64,000 nucleotides of DNA from Atriophallophorus winterbourni (GCA_013407085.1 JACCGJ010014689.1:20087-84086); one strand, 5' to 3'. Positions 1 to 11,096 are shown, counted from the first letter of the stretch. The notes: a model not told the origin generated them from the letters alone. Numbers and translations are program-made.

Positions 1-294
1 TTACTGATTGCCATACTGTACAGCGAGGATAGAAAATTGAGGAAGAATTACGTTTGCAGTGGCCAAGATGTTATTAGCTCCTTACGAGAATATTGTATGT
101 CGACGATTTTTGAAATATGAACCGAATAATTATTTTGTTTCCTGATAATGACTAAGGATTCTCACTTTCGTGTAACTGTAGTGGGTAGTAGTGAAATGCT
201 TGAAAGTGTGCGGCACTATCAACATGAACGAAAGCAATACGTCCGTGCTCGACTGGAAAGAAATCTTGATGGGATTACCCTTGAAAAGGTCTAA
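1..294 (+). CDS. Partial 3' end of an unidentified gene, two exons
   Basis: Frame 1 is open from the window edge to a GT donor at 95 (exon 1-94). It joins in phase to an exon after the AG at 180-181 (182-294, ending in TAA at 292-294). The joined C-terminus is charged and helical in character (for example RHYQHERKQYVRARLERN), unlike the transposon ORFs nearby. I do not recognise the family. The intervening 87-nt intron is short, as in the neighbouring TIM44 gene. The gene body lies to the left of the window. It might instead be chance coding sequence; the two phase-compatible splice sites and the residue composition are the only support. Confidence 0.4.
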
Positions 295-1057
295 CGTTAA
301 CCGGTGATGCGACGCAAATCATCCGACGGAAGAACAAACCTTGGCACAGGATTCAGCTAACTACAACTGTGTTCGGGGTTTAACAAGGGTATTCAAGAGA
401 AATATATATTACACATTCACAATGATTATCCTTAAAAAGACTGGTTTTGAGTGTAACACGGTGAGTGCCATTTGTTAAACAAGCAGCCAGTGGTTTTAGG
501 CCGAATCGATAATTGATTCATACAAACTAGGGTGCATGAAAGACATTTCAAATCATAACAAATGTTTGTGTCAAAGGTCTATAGAATACTAATCACCCGC
601 CAATGAGAGAACAGAATAAAACGATTTTAAAAGCAGAATGAAATAAGATGCGGAAATCTTAGAACCAAGCATAACGTACTTTGGACATATTGATTGCTGT
701 CCTTGAAATCCTGCCAAGCAGTATGCCACTTTGAGTCTTTGTGCACTACTACGCCGGAAGATTCACTGGAACAAGAACAAGTCTAACATCATAAAGACAT
801 TTTAAAACAGCATGTTAAGTTTGGCGTATCCACTGACGAGCATAGGCTGCACGAGTTCATATTTTCTAAGGAATGATCAGGCATTGCATATACTTTGACC
901 AGTATCAGAGAAAAGCCAACAACTAGAAAACCAACAAAGAAGAAAATCGCTTTATTCGTGTACACGAATTTTCAGAAATCATTAAGTCGACCAATGACTC
1001 TGGCACTTATTATAACTCCAGGCTTGTGATGTTAAACGTATCCACGCCCTGGATGAC
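295..1057. other. No gene seen
   Basis: AT-rich DNA without an ORF or repeat that I can assign. An AATAAA-like hexamer lies near 617 and could serve the plus-strand gene ending at 294, but nothing else supports this. Confidence 0.4.
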
Positions 1058-1245
1058 TACGGATATGTAATTGTGCAGTACTTCAGTAGAGCAGAAATGG
1101 CCCGTACTAAATTGATTTGTCAAAGGTACTGAGCTGCAAGCAGAAATACACTGGGGTATCATTGCCATTTCCATTTTCACTGGCAATCTGACAGCATTTC
1201 AGTCTACGGGGGCACTTTGCCCGAAGCAGGCTTGTAATTTCACCC
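1058..1245 (+). repeat. Decayed SINE-like repeat copy (ACCAT family)
   Basis: This is a diverged copy of the family best seen at 38919-39146 and 56241-56487. Recognisable blocks in order are the GTGCAGTACTTC block, the CTAAATTGATT block, the GAGCTGCA block, CTGACAG..TTTCAGTC, and GGCACTTTGCC..CAGGCTTGT near 1210-1235. Confidence 0.55.
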
Positions 1246-1476
1246 ATACATGCATACATCTAGACGATCATCTTATCAAGAGATAAGGTGGGTTGGAACC
1301 GATTAAAACTCATCTGATAATGACAGACAAAAACTCAGTTCCCCATTAGAGAACCTATTTGATAAAAAAACAATAAAAAATTGATTGCCTTTTTCATAAA
1401 ATCAGTAGCGAAAGTCACCGCGTTTATATGTACCAACCAAAGCGTTGTGCAAACACAATATGTCGACATAGCTTAC
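1246..1476 (-). other. Start of a TIM44 intron, no other feature
   Basis: The sequence downstream of the fifth TIM44 exon begins with a good donor (GTAAGC on the minus strand). I see no further coding exon in it. Confidence 0.4.
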
Positions 1477-2175
1477 CTGTCTGGTGAAATCATCTTTTCC
1501 TCAAACGTTCCGGCTACTTCCGCCCTAGTTCTAAGAGTTTCTATAGGTCATGTATGAGATAGAGAATAAACACGTACTCAATGGCTCGTAAACTTTAGAA
1601 CGATCTGATTCCAGTTCACGTTCCAAAGCCGCAACGCTCTGAAATAAAAGGAAATACAGATGACGAACCTTCAAAGTAGCCTGAAACATTTTGTTTTGTC
1701 CGAGCATTTTCGTAGCACCTTTCATCTGTTCTTTTGCCTGTGAAAGATTTTTCTGTAAAGCCTCATTCGATGTTAGCCGCTGGCTTCCTTCGCGAACCCA
1801 TTCGGACACGTGACCGACAGCTCCTTTCACTTTGCCCACCGCATCAGATGGGACCTCCTTCTCGAGTTTTTTCTACGAGCGTTAAAACTGTTGAACACGA
1901 GACTTACATAAAACTCTCGAACAGATTTAAGCTCCTTGGATTGTTCGAGTTTGGCACTTTCTTCGCGAAACTTTTTTATACTTTCCTGCAGGGTTTGATC
2001 AAAGGACATAATGACTAACCTTTAATTGTTCATCTCTGTTGGATTCTTCTTTTATTTTATCAATCAGACTTTTGATAAATCCTTTTGAATAGGGTTGCTT
2101 CTGCTGATAACAAACAGGTAAGACCCGGACCGAAGCCTGAGCGGTACTTCGGTTTTGGATCAGGGATCGAATCAT
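1477..2175 (-). CDS. TIMM44: TIM44, mitochondrial inner-membrane translocase subunit (N-terminal exons)
   Basis: TIM44 tethers mtHsp70 to the TIM23 channel on the matrix side of the inner membrane. Five exons are in phase: 2175-2020, 1985-1908, 1872-1669, 1638-1578 and 1540-1477. The ATG at 2175 opens a basic, acid-poor start (MIRSLIQNRSTAQASVRV) typical of a mitochondrial presequence. Next come the family landmarks GFIKSLIDKIKEE, ESIKKFREESAKLEQS and LRTRAEVAGTFEEKM, which match the order in animal TIM44 (FIDNLRQEL, ESIKKFRDEARRLEES, RKRTEFAGDKFKEEK). The introns are 34, 35, 30 and 37 nt, all GT-AG. The C-terminal Tim44 domain, which binds membrane lipid, was not found between 1 and 1476, so the gene probably runs out of the window and would then contain or overlap the plus-strand exons at 1-294. 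The last exon leaves a two-base phase at GACAG before the donor GTAAGC. Confidence 0.85.
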
Positions 2176-2253
2176 ATCTAGCTGAACAAACCTACACAGA
2201 AGAAAACGAGCAACTGACGGAGGTATAGAAAAGTGACAAGGGTGCACACAATA

Positions 2254-2336
2254 GGTATGTTATGGAAGCACAAGTCTGGTACAGGCAAATTACCGCGCAG
2301 TCATAGACTGCACGTGGGTTAACATGTCATGCAGCC
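2254..2336 (-). repeat. SINE-like repeat fragment (ACCAT family, 3' part)
   Basis: The reverse complement of the family's 3' end is present: GAAGCACAAG, GGCAAATTACCGC and AGACTGCACGTGGG. The 5' half is missing. It lies immediately beside the TTC-tailed repeat at 2345. Confidence 0.65.
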
Positions 2337-2344
2337 TGAAATAT

Positions 2345-2556
2345 TGTCAACTTCTATCACAATGGTTGATGCCGCTGGTAGAAGAAACCGAAGCTGTTTT
2401 GGATTTGAATGTGACTGGCAATCACAATTTTTTCATTAAACTTTGAAGTTTATCTCATATTCGTTATTCGTATTGAAAAATTGTGGTTCAATTAATTTTA
2501 TTCGCTGAAAATTCGTGTAAATGAATAAAGCAGTTTCCTTCTTATTCTTCTTCAAT
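2345..2556 (+). repeat. TTC-tailed retroposon fragment
   Basis: It shares long similarity with the 3' half of the insertion at 12375-12830: AAGCTGTTTTGGATTTG, GTGACTGGCAATC, CTGAAAATTCGT and AATGAATAAAGC, followed by a CTTCTT tail at about 2541-2556. The 5' part is absent. The shared ETKAVLDLDVTGN-like reading suggests that the end of an ORF was once carried. The family identity is unknown. Confidence 0.6.
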
Positions 2557-2728
2557 AATAAGTTTACATCAAAACCACCGTTTCGAGATAGACACAAGTG
2601 TAGAGAGCTACTGCAATATCGGATCTCGAGAACTGCAGTGGAAGAAGGAATACATTGGATTTAGCAAAATAACTGGTTAAGGAAATGTGTAGAAAGTCGA
2701 AACTAGTTTCTGTGCAAATAAGGATGCG

Positions 2729-3897
2729 TTGTTCCAAAGGTTGTCATAGCCGGGAGTGGCAGTGGGGATAAGCTCCCACTGTTTATAAAATGCTCTCATA
2801 TGGCACGCGTCTCAAATAGCCTCTGACAACAAAGTCCAGCTTCTGGCCTGCACGAGTGGCTCCCCGAGCCCGGCGGAACTGCTTCTACCAACAGGAGAAG
2901 GGGCGAAGGCGAGTGACTGGCGCCTGAAAAACAGTTTGCTTCGGGCAGATGGAGCCCGTTAGCCTGGGAGGGCATTTCATCTAAGGGAAGAAAAACCCTG
3001 ATTTTAAACCTCCGCTGCCTTGCGGGATACCCGATCGCGGGAAAGGCTTCGGGAGAAAACCCTGAGGAAAAACCTGGAACAGAGTCTGGTAGACCACCTC
3101 TTTCTGGCAACTCCCTGCTCCTTGCAGGTCGCACTTGGTTGTGCAAAGGCTAGAAAAGCTGACTCGAACAAACGCCGAGTGGTGCTGGGGACGCCGCTTT
3201 GTACCCAAATTCCCAAGAATTTTCTGTGAAGCCGACTCATCCTCCAGGAGGAGATAGTCACACAAAGTAAAGTAATGTTGATATAGAGAAGCCGATCAAC
3301 CTGCATAGGTTACGCTGGTTGGGTCACGTTATACGGATGCCGGACCACCGACTTCCGAAACGGATTCATTTTGCGACGCCACATCCTGATTGGCGTAAAT
3401 CTAGGGGTGGCCAAACCGTCACATGGCATAGACAGTTAAAAACCCTTACTAGTAACCTTTCCAAGGTAGGCGCAGCGCGTCTTCCAGGCTGGCATCCCCG
3501 AGATCAGATATCGCAATGGTTAGTTACGCTTCAGGATATGTCCCGAAACCGTGTTCAATGGCGGTCTTGCACTAAGCATATTCTTGAAGTGTTTGCTTAA
3601 CCTTGTATGTTGTCAAGCGGATTGACAAGAAAAACTTATTATGATGCATGACAGTAAAAGCCGCAAGGAAGCTGCCGTGCTGATGTCGCTCTATTCGTTC
3701 ACGAAACTTGTGTGGATGTATGTTCCATTCGAGGTGTAGGCACCTCTTCCCAGTTTGTTTGTGCTTACTCTTCGATAAAAGCCGTAGCAATTTAAGTCCC
3801 ACCCTTCCCCATCTTTTAGGATTTTACTTTTTCAGGGTTGTATGGCAGTTAAGCATTCGGTACGTGCTACCGGTGTAATGCTGTCTTTGATGATGAA
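2729..3897 (+). mobile_element. Internally deleted RTE-like non-LTR retrotransposon
   Basis: The GC-rich block at 2729-3240 behaves like a 5' leader: its start (GGTTGTCATAGCCGG, GATAAGCTCCCA, GCGTCTCAAATAGCC) recurs at 59530 in front of RTE-type reverse transcriptase. From about 3270 the sequence encodes the C-terminus of an RTE-type ORF: HRLRWLGHVIRMPDHRLPKR, then RGGQTVTWHRQLK and a final QWRSCTKHILEVFA, with the stop at 3598-3600. The 3' UTR (3601-3897) recurs at 40375, 41270 and 55000 and ends in GATGATGA-type repeats, as usual for RTE tails. The endonuclease and most of the RT are missing, so this is a non-autonomous deletion derivative. Confidence 0.7.
3319..3600 (+). pseudogene. C-terminal end of an RTE-type ORF
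   Basis: About 93 codons remain of the conserved tail that follows the RT domain in RTE-like flatworm elements (GHVIRMPDHRLPKR.....GGQTVTWHRQLK). The frame stays open upstream to about 3272 (INLHRLRWLGH). There is no start codon of its own; it only survives as part of the deleted element. Confidence 0.7.
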
Positions 3898-4560
3898 TGT
3901 TCCGGAAAGAGCACCTGCCACCGTTCATCCAGCCCATGTTTGAACGCATTTACTGGAGTTGCCGATATGAGTTCTGCGGGGTGTGTGTTTCACGCGTTCA
4001 CTGCACGGATGCCAAAGAAGTGCGTTCTGGATTCCAGACTGGTGCACCGTTATTCAAATTTTTCTCTAAAATAAACGCGGAACACCTAAAAACTTCGGAA
4101 GTTGTTTATGCGTTGACTGTATGAACGAATCCTCCATAGCTCACGCCTCACCTTGATGAAGGCAAACACTCCAACTTTTCCAGGTTCATCAATAGAAACC
4201 CATGTACCCGAAGGACGATCTAGATTAAGCTCGACGTATCAATGTATACTTACCCAAGTTTATCGAAAGTAGAAAACTTTAGCAGTGTTAGGCTTTCTTT
4301 AGAAGCATTCCACGAACACACTTCGGAAGCTCGATTAGGTTATCAACCTCTTCGAACCCTCTATCTACTAAACTTGACAATACGAAAAAAGGCATTTCTA
4401 ACGCGACTGAGCCTCGCTATACGGTTTTTGAACAATAAATTTATCATTAACATTGACAATCAATTATGATTTTTGTCGATCAAATGGTTATTTAAATCTA
4501 TGTGGTCATTTTAACATTATAATTTACGATTAAAATATTAAAGCGCAGCTGACTCGCAAT
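3898..4560. other. No gene seen
   Basis: Short ORFs of about 75 codons occur here but resemble nothing I know. The 5' boundary of the next CR1-like element must lie in this stretch or shortly after it and could not be fixed. Confidence 0.4.
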
Positions 4561-4688
4561 AATTTAGTGGGGTAAATCAACGGTTAAGTTATCGAACCCA
4601 GAATTTTTACAGCAAGTTATTAGAATTTTAGACTGACACAAGAAAAAGCCAGAACAGTATTCCTAATTTAGAAATTTAATTGTACGTC

Positions 4689-5741
4689 ATGGCAACTTCT
4701 ACTTCTAATTCTGGTGTAAATGATGCAAGCAAGTGTGTTAAATGCGTTGAACACGTTAAAAACTCTGACTGCGCTCTACAGTGTGATTTTTGTGACAAAT
4801 GGGAACACGTCAAGTGTTCATCGGTCAATCAATCAATTTATGATTCGCTGGTGCAATTTCCCAGTACGCAAATTGTATTCTATTGTTCTGCCTGTGACGC
4901 TCGTCGTCGTCGTGAGAAACTTTCAAAATTACGGAATGTTTCGCTTCGATCAAAAACGATTATCGAATCTGCTCCTCAATCAGTCAAGAGGCTCCGTACT
5001 TCCGATTCCGAGGTCTCCATACCGTGTACCGTTAGTTTGCCCGCGTCCCCTTCAGGAAAGAAAAAGAAAAATCGGGTTGAAGTCGATCGTGATCAGTTGA
5101 ATAATTCCAATCAAATTGAAGCACCATCGTGTGTCGAGATAATTGCCAAGCAATCTCACAAAAGACGCAATTGCCCAGTGAACTGCAATGTTCCAATGCC
5201 CGTCGCCACGACATGTACAAGCATACGGAGTGATAATCAAAGGAAGTCTGCTGCTCCGTCCCTCACAGTGCGTGATAATAAGAACTATGCACCCCGATCA
5301 CATTGTCTATTAGTTTTCAGAGTGCCAGAATCCAGCAAAGAGTCTCCATCTGATCGGCATGCGGATGATCTACAGCAACTTCAGGTGATTCTCGACAAAG
5401 TTCTTCATAATAACGACCAGGGTGTGACGATAAAAGCTCTTATACGCCTCGGTAAAAGAAAACCAGATATCGATAGACCACTGAAAATTGTCTTTTCAGG
5501 ATCTGAAGACCCCGCTAGATTACTCTCAAACTCCCACAAATTGAGAGGCACTGCGTTTGTTCTTAAACCTGACCTGTCATTAGAAGATAGAACTAAATTA
5601 CGAACATCAGTTGAAGAACTCAAGCTCAGGCTACACAATGGTGAAAGCAACCTGACGATCAGAAATTTTCGAGTGGTCAGCCGTCAGAGGATGATTCAGC
5701 AGCCACTACAGCTCAAACCACGAAGCCCGTTGCAATGCTGA
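4689..5741 (+). CDS. CR1-like ORF1 protein with PHD finger and RRM-like C-terminal region
   Basis: The frame is intact, 350 codons, starting at the ATG at 4689. Residues about 15-70 form a Cys/His cluster, CVKC..CALQCDFCDKWEHVKC..FYCSAC, with the spacing of a PHD finger. The middle is basic and low in order, rich in Ser, Lys and Arg. The last third (VFRVPESS to IRNFRVVSRQ) has the look of the nucleic-acid-binding half of CR1/L2 ORF1 proteins. Such ORF1 products are thought to coat the element RNA. The stop overlaps the ORF2 start by seven bases (ATGCTGA, 5735-5741), suggesting coupled translation. It could still be expressed, although ORF2 is dead. Confidence 0.8.
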   Translation: MATSTSNSGVNDASKCVKCVEHVKNSDCALQCDFCDKWEHVKCSSVNQSIYDSLVQFPSTQIVFYCSACDARRRREKLSKLRNVSLRSKTIIESAPQSVKRLRTSDSEVSIPCTVSLPASPSGKKKKNRVEVDRDQLNNSNQIEAPSCVEIIAKQSHKRRNCPVNCNVPMPVATTCTSIRSDNQRKSAAPSLTVRDNKNYAPRSHCLLVFRVPESSKESPSDRHADDLQQLQVILDKVLHNNDQGVTIKALIRLGKRKPDIDRPLKIVFSGSEDPARLLSNSHKLRGTAFVLKPDLSLEDRTKLRTSVEELKLRLHNGESNLTIRNFRVVSRQRMIQQPLQLKPRSPLQC

Positions 5742-8528
5742 CAAATGCCCGAAGCATCTTGAACAAGAAAGACGAGTTTGAGACCCTTATACTCCGACAT
5801 TCTCCTGTACTCTTTGCGGTAAGTGAAACGTGGTTATCCAGTAACATTGAAGATCGAGAAGTTTTCATGCCCAATTACTCCATCCGGCGATGCGATCGTT
5901 TAACTGACAGACACGGTGGTGTCCTCATTTACATTTCTAATGAGTGGATGATATCGGAAACCGTACATCATCGAGGTACCGATAATTTATGGGAGATGTT
6001 GATCTGCAGAATCAAAAACTTTGAATCCCAAGCGCTTACTGTTCTTGTCTTTTATCGTAGTCCAAGATGTGTGGATGGTGCTTGGATGAATTTGATTCGA
6101 AAATACACTTCAAAACCGAGGATATTCATCATGGGCGACTTTAATTTGCCTGACATCGACTGGTCAATGTTATGCTGTAAGCCAGGGGCCTCCAGGCTCT
6201 CGTTATCGTTTCTCGACTTTGTAGTACAAGAAAAATTAATTCAGCATGTTTCCGATGCGACCCGTTATGGTATTTCATCATCCTCGTGCCTGGACCTGAT
6301 TTTCACACGGCACGAGCACTGCATATCTAACATCGAACATCTGCAGCCTCTCGATTCCAGTGACCACGCGGTAATCCTAGCATACACATGTCTTCCCAAA
6401 CAAAAAACGTTCAGGAATCAGCGCATCCCTAACCCGTGGAAGACTGACTTCAATGTTCTTATAACCGCCGCTAGCCAGCAGTCGTGGGATGTAGAGAATT
6501 TGAATCTTCACCTAGCCTGCAGAAAATTCTACGGCAACCTACGGGAATTGTATGCAGCTCATGTTCCGATGAAGAAACACCCTAGCAGCTATCGTGGTCC
6601 TCCATGGTTCGATAAATGTCTACAAAGAATGATGCGTCATAGAAAGAGGTTGTGGTGTATCTTCAAATTGGAACCCACTGCGGTTAATTATGAAGCCTAC
6701 AAATCAATTCGTAATGCTGTAACGAAAGTTAAAAGAGACAAGCGTCGAACCTTTGAGAGATCATTAATCGAAAATTCTTCGTCTCAACCCAAAAGACTGT
6801 ACGCTTATGTAAACAAACGTTTGAGAAGGAAAGACGACATTTCATTCTTATCGGACGACAACGGCCACATCCTCACAACAGATTCATCAAGAGCCGAAAC
6901 TATGGCAGAATTCTTCGCATCATGCTTCTCTGGAGAGCAGCCCGACCTCCCGCATATCAACGCAGCCGACAATGCTATGCTTGACACTGTCACATTTAAT
7001 TCCGATGCTGTGTACGGACTACTCAGAGAACTCGATCCAACCAAGTCTCCTGGATGGGATGGAATCCACCCAGTTATACTGAAACACCTGGCTCCAATAA
7101 TTGCTCGGCCCCTGGCTTGTGTCTACCAAAAGTCATTTTCGGAGGGCGAACTACCTATCGAATGGAAATATGGTGTCGTTAAGCCGTTTCATAAACAGAG
7201 TGACAAGCACAAGCCTAGTAACTACAGACCAATATGCCTTACTTCTGTTCTGTTGAAGATCATGGAGAAGCTGGTGAAACGCTGCATTGAAAATTATATT
7301 TACCATCGCGATGTACTTTCTCCTACACAGCATGGATTTATCAAGGGTAGGTCTTGCTTAACCAACCTCTTAATCACAAGAGAGGCTTGGGCTGATGCAA
7401 AAGACAATAAGATATCTGTCGATGTGATATTCTTCGACTTTTCGAAAGCTTTTGATAGGGTCAATCACCGGAAGCTGCTGCATCGATTGAGAGCATATGG
7501 GCTTGGAGGCTCGCTTTTGAAATGGCTTCATAGTTTTATCACAGATCGGCAATGGGCTGTGCAAATCAACGTGTCACTTTCTCGTTGGAGGCCTGTCAGC
7601 AGTGGTGTACCACAAGGGTCGGTTTTAGGCCATCTCCTATTCATTCTTTATGTGAATAACATAACACGTAGTCTGCAATCAACTTGCTTGATGTTTGCAG
7701 ACGATCTGAAAATATGGCGCGCAGTTGCTTCATCAACTGACCGTGAAATACTGCATCAGCCAATGGGCATCAGTCAACGATCTTCCGCTGAATGCTACCA
7801 AAACGAAACACTTGACGGTAGGCGTTCTGGACCCCTTTGATTATTACATCAATGACATGAAGATTGGGAGCTGTACGGAGACCAGAGATCTAGGCACGAT
7901 TGTGACTTCCAGCTTGAAGACCGCAGCAAACACTGCTCAAGCACGATCAAAGGCCTTGCGATGCTTGTGGGCCTTAAGAAGAACATTTGCTGATTGGTCT
8001 ATTCCTATGACAAAAATACTTTTTAGAACTTACGTTTGACCACTCCTAGAATACGGTGTTGTAGCGGCGTTTCCCTGCACCGCAGCCGAAGAGCGACTTC
8101 TAGAAAAAGTTCAACGACTTGCGACGAGATTCTGCACCGGTATCTGCAAGCTACCATACGCAGAGCGATGTCTGAAATTGAATATTTTCTCACTAGCCTA
8201 CCGCAGGGTTCATGGTGACATGATACTCCTCTATCGGATTGTTTGCCGGAACGAGCTTCCGGACCTCAGATCGCTTTTTGTAGTTATCTCTGACCATCGC
8301 ACAAAGGGCCACAAATTTCGGTTGCTCGTCCACCGGGCGAATCGTCTGTCGCACTGGTACAGATTTTCACAACGTGTTGTCGGCACTTAGAACTCACTTC
8401 CGGCCAAGGTTGTTGAAGCGACAAGTCTATCTCTGTTCAAGAACAGCACCGATCAATTTATCTGGTTCACCAAAGACGACTGCTTTGAGAAACGAATCCA
8501 CCTCCCAAGATACCCGAGGCGTTGGTAG
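5735..8528 (+). pseudogene. CR1-like ORF2: endonuclease and reverse transcriptase, frameshifted
   Basis: The ATG at 5735 opens an apurinic-like endonuclease with its active-site landmarks: TNARS (Asn), SETW (Glu), FYRSP, GDFNLPDIDW (Asp/Asn) and SSDHAV (Asp/His). The RT fingers and palm follow (SPGWDGIHP, SNYRP, QHGFIKGRS, DFSKAFDRVNH, SGVPQGSVLG, MFADDLKIW). Near 7755 a small deletion shifts the frame, and the RT thumb continues from SQWASVNDLPLNATKTKH. In-frame stops then break two otherwise strong motifs: TYV*PLLEY at 8037-8039 and VVGT*NSLP at 8388, where Arg and Trp are expected. The C-terminus ends near 8528. The pattern is one of a fairly young copy with few lesions. Confidence 0.85.
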
Positions 8529-8688
8529 TTATGCCGGTTTAGGAAATAGCTTAAATGGAACTTTTGTACTCCTTCTGCTCTAAATATAATTGTATTGTAT
8601 TGTATAATAAACAAAACAAGGATACACGTTGGATAACCAAATATGGCGGGTCACTTTATCAAGGTCATTTCAACCCAATAGTTCATTT

Positions 8689-10200
8689 CAGTTCAGTTTA
8701 GTTCAGTTGCGCAGGACAGTAAGTGGCTAACGAGCAAATCGAGCGTCCAGAATTTCTTTCGATGGAAAGCTACAGAGAAGCACTGCCAAAGCGTTTTTCT
8801 TATTGTGATTTAGATATCCTTGACCCCAAGGGATTATCCGGGTTGTGTTTAGGAAACACCTCGTTATGAATGATGATGGGAAAATAAAAATAAATTTCTC
8901 TTTGCCAGTGCGGTGAGAGGTCAGATTAAGAAGATTTGTGCAATGAAAACAGAACGCTAGCGTTTACTTACTTACCAGACAACGCCAAAAATGGTAAACT
9001 ACCTAATCTTGCATCGAAGTTGGGGGGAGATTTCAGGAAAAAGCTTGCCCCAGATGCGGTCCAAACCGTTTTTAAAACTCACGACAGAACAGCGGGATAT
9101 AAGTTTTTCTGGAAGCCGGTTCCAGAAATTTACCGTCCTTACGCTGAAATATTTTTTCCGGGAGTCTTGCATAAAATCGCTCTTTAGCAAGTTCCAGTGA
9201 ATGCACGCTGGTGCCTAGTTCTGGACTTAAGGCAAAGTAGTCGTTCAGGAAAACGCTGCTTGAGACCTTCAAGATCTTAAAGGTTTTAATTAATTCACCT
9301 CTTAAACGACCGCGCGTAAGTGAGAAAAGATCTAGTGACTTCAGGTGTGCAGCGTAATGTTTCCATCGCTGACCATCAATTATGCGCGTTGTGAGACGCC
9401 GTGCGCTTTCGGGTCGAACGATGTCCTTCTTGTAAGTAATGCGTTTCAAAGAAATACATCTCGTCTTTTGCTGAATAGCACAAATCTCAGCTGAAAAAGA
9501 ACTTTGCGAGCACGTTGAGCTGCAGAGGCAGATTGGTCCTCCTATCTGAAGTAAGTCATAACTAGTACTTCCAAATCCATAAAACGCCTTGTGACGATAA
9601 CGCTGAGAAAATTTCCGACACCTGCACCTAAATCTTATCAACCAATGCTGACCAGAGTTGGTTAGTATTGAGGTTTAGCAGGAGGTTCCACTGGTATGAC
9701 CAGTTTATGACCCGTTTTGAAGTAGTGCATCAAGGTATCTTCATCCATTGATCCGACGAAGTTCACATCATTTGCGAAAATGAAGGATGAGCACTTCAAT
9801 GCAGACGAAATTCATCAATAAAAATCAAGAATAGTAGAGGACCAAAGACCGCATCTTTAGGTACCCTACTGATAACGTCGCTTTGGTTTGGTATCGTAAA
9901 TGCTACCCGAAATCCGAATGTCATAACTAGCCTTTATCGAAGCAAATAGACTATTCCGTATGCCTTTTGCTACTAGCTTAATCTCTGGAAGCGGTGATTT
10001 ACGGTATCGAAATCATTGCAGAAATCTTGATAGGGGGCTTCGACAGGCTTTTCTTCATCTATCCATTTAGTGGCAGTCCTTGACCAAATATCTATTATCA
10101 AAATTAAGTGCCTTGCACACAAAACAACATCAAATATCAAGCATTGCTCACAGTTGGCAAATCGATTTTCACCCTCAAAACATATGATGATTTTCAAAAC
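8689..10200 (-). mobile_element. Decayed CR1-like element, 3' half (AACTG tail)
   Basis: The 3' end is an AACTG tandem array (minus strand) at 8689-8709, followed inward by a block also found beside the array at 22549 (AATCGAGCGTCCAGAAT). Reading leftwards from about 10060 the minus strand shows RT pieces: FDTVNHR near 9990, an SRVPKDAVFGPLLFLIFIDE version of the PQG box near 9860, IVRPESARRLTTRIIDGQ, SLDLFSLTRGRLRGELIKTFKIL, and the C-terminal SVRTVNFWNRLPEKL. Several frameshifts and stops separate them. No endonuclease was seen, so the copy is truncated at its 5' end. Confidence 0.75.
8999..10080 (-). pseudogene. Reverse transcriptase remnant of the AACTG-tailed copy
   Basis: The order of motifs from 5' to 3' on the minus strand is that of CR1 ORF2 from the SKAFDxVNH box to the C-terminus. 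A YADD box was not recovered. The remnant needs at least three frame changes to read through. The C-terminal motif FWNRLPEK and the final FKNGLDRIWG are clearly related to the copy at 22736-23617 (NHWNCLPEEVV, FKYRLDSIWR). Confidence 0.7.
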
Positions 10201-11096
10201 TTGTGAATAAAATGCGATAGGACCGACTTTCCCTGTAGTTTTCTCAAGGAGAGATAAAATTTCAAAGGTTTTACAATCATTATCAAAAGTTTCATAAGAA
10301 ATTTAACGGTATTAAATGGACGCTATCAGCTATGCAATCTATCTCGCGAAGACATTAGGTAAAATTAGATTTACCGTTTCTGAGCCAAAATATTCGTTTA
10401 TTTTAAACATATAGAGCATCACAAAGACCTCATTTTCAAGCGTCATCTAGTAGTCAGCAAGTGAAAGTTGGCTAATTGTTATGAATATAAGTTTAAGAGC
10501 TAAACAAAATCTTGTGTTGATGTATCAAGCTGTTTGACTAACTCTGCAAACTGCCATGGCAATAAAATTCTATTAAATGGTGTATTATTCATTAGAAAAA
10601 TGCGTTCACCTGCTGATAATTAAGAGAATTGTTCCCAATTTTATGGCCTTAGTCCGTTCTTTGGTCAATACTCAATAACCAAGCGTTGATAACTATTTAT
10701 GTCTGAAAAACGTTTAGTGTTTTTAACCGAAATTTCCAGTTGCGATGAAGGTTGTTTCGCTGCCGAACTAACGTGCGGTCGTATTTTTGTTGCTTTGACA
10801 CTTTTGCCTGTTTCTTCGCCGAATCAACTCGGATTTTAACCGTTCAAAAAAGTTTTGCTATACTTTGACGAGAGCTATCGGAATTTATACGTTTTGATCT
10901 GGTCCGTCGATTAACAGCAAATTTACCGTTTCAACGTTAACTTTTCAATTTGCTGACGCGTGCAAACTTTCTCCTACAGTTAACTGTCGTGGCGTTTTGG
11001 CTTTCATTGCAGAGTCCACTTCAAACTACTCAATTTGATACATCATCCTGTGTTCTATTTTGTGTGGTTATCGAGCTATCACGAATTAATTGTACA
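10201..11096. other. No gene seen; may include the 5' UTR of the next element
   Basis: AT-rich sequence with no convincing ORF. The last few hundred bases before 11097 are less AT-rich and may be the 5' UTR of CR1-like element 2. I found no second copy in this window that would fix the boundary. Confidence 0.35.

Larger units (their letters stand above)
4560..8610 (+). mobile_element. CR1-like non-LTR retrotransposon 1 (ATTGT tail)
   Basis: ORF1 carries a PHD-type zinc finger. ORF2 carries an AP endonuclease, a reverse transcriptase and the CR1-type C-terminal domain. The 3' end is a short ATTGT tandem array (about 8585-8610), and tails of this kind rather than poly(A) are usual for CR1-clade elements. 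The left end is not defined; about 130 nt of possible 5' UTR precede ORF1. It is nearly complete but inactive, because ORF2 has a frameshift and two stops. Confidence 0.85.

Noticed and set aside
5032..5240. Minus-strand ORFs opposite ORF1 of element 1
   Set aside because: Shadow frames of the coding strand, without any motif.
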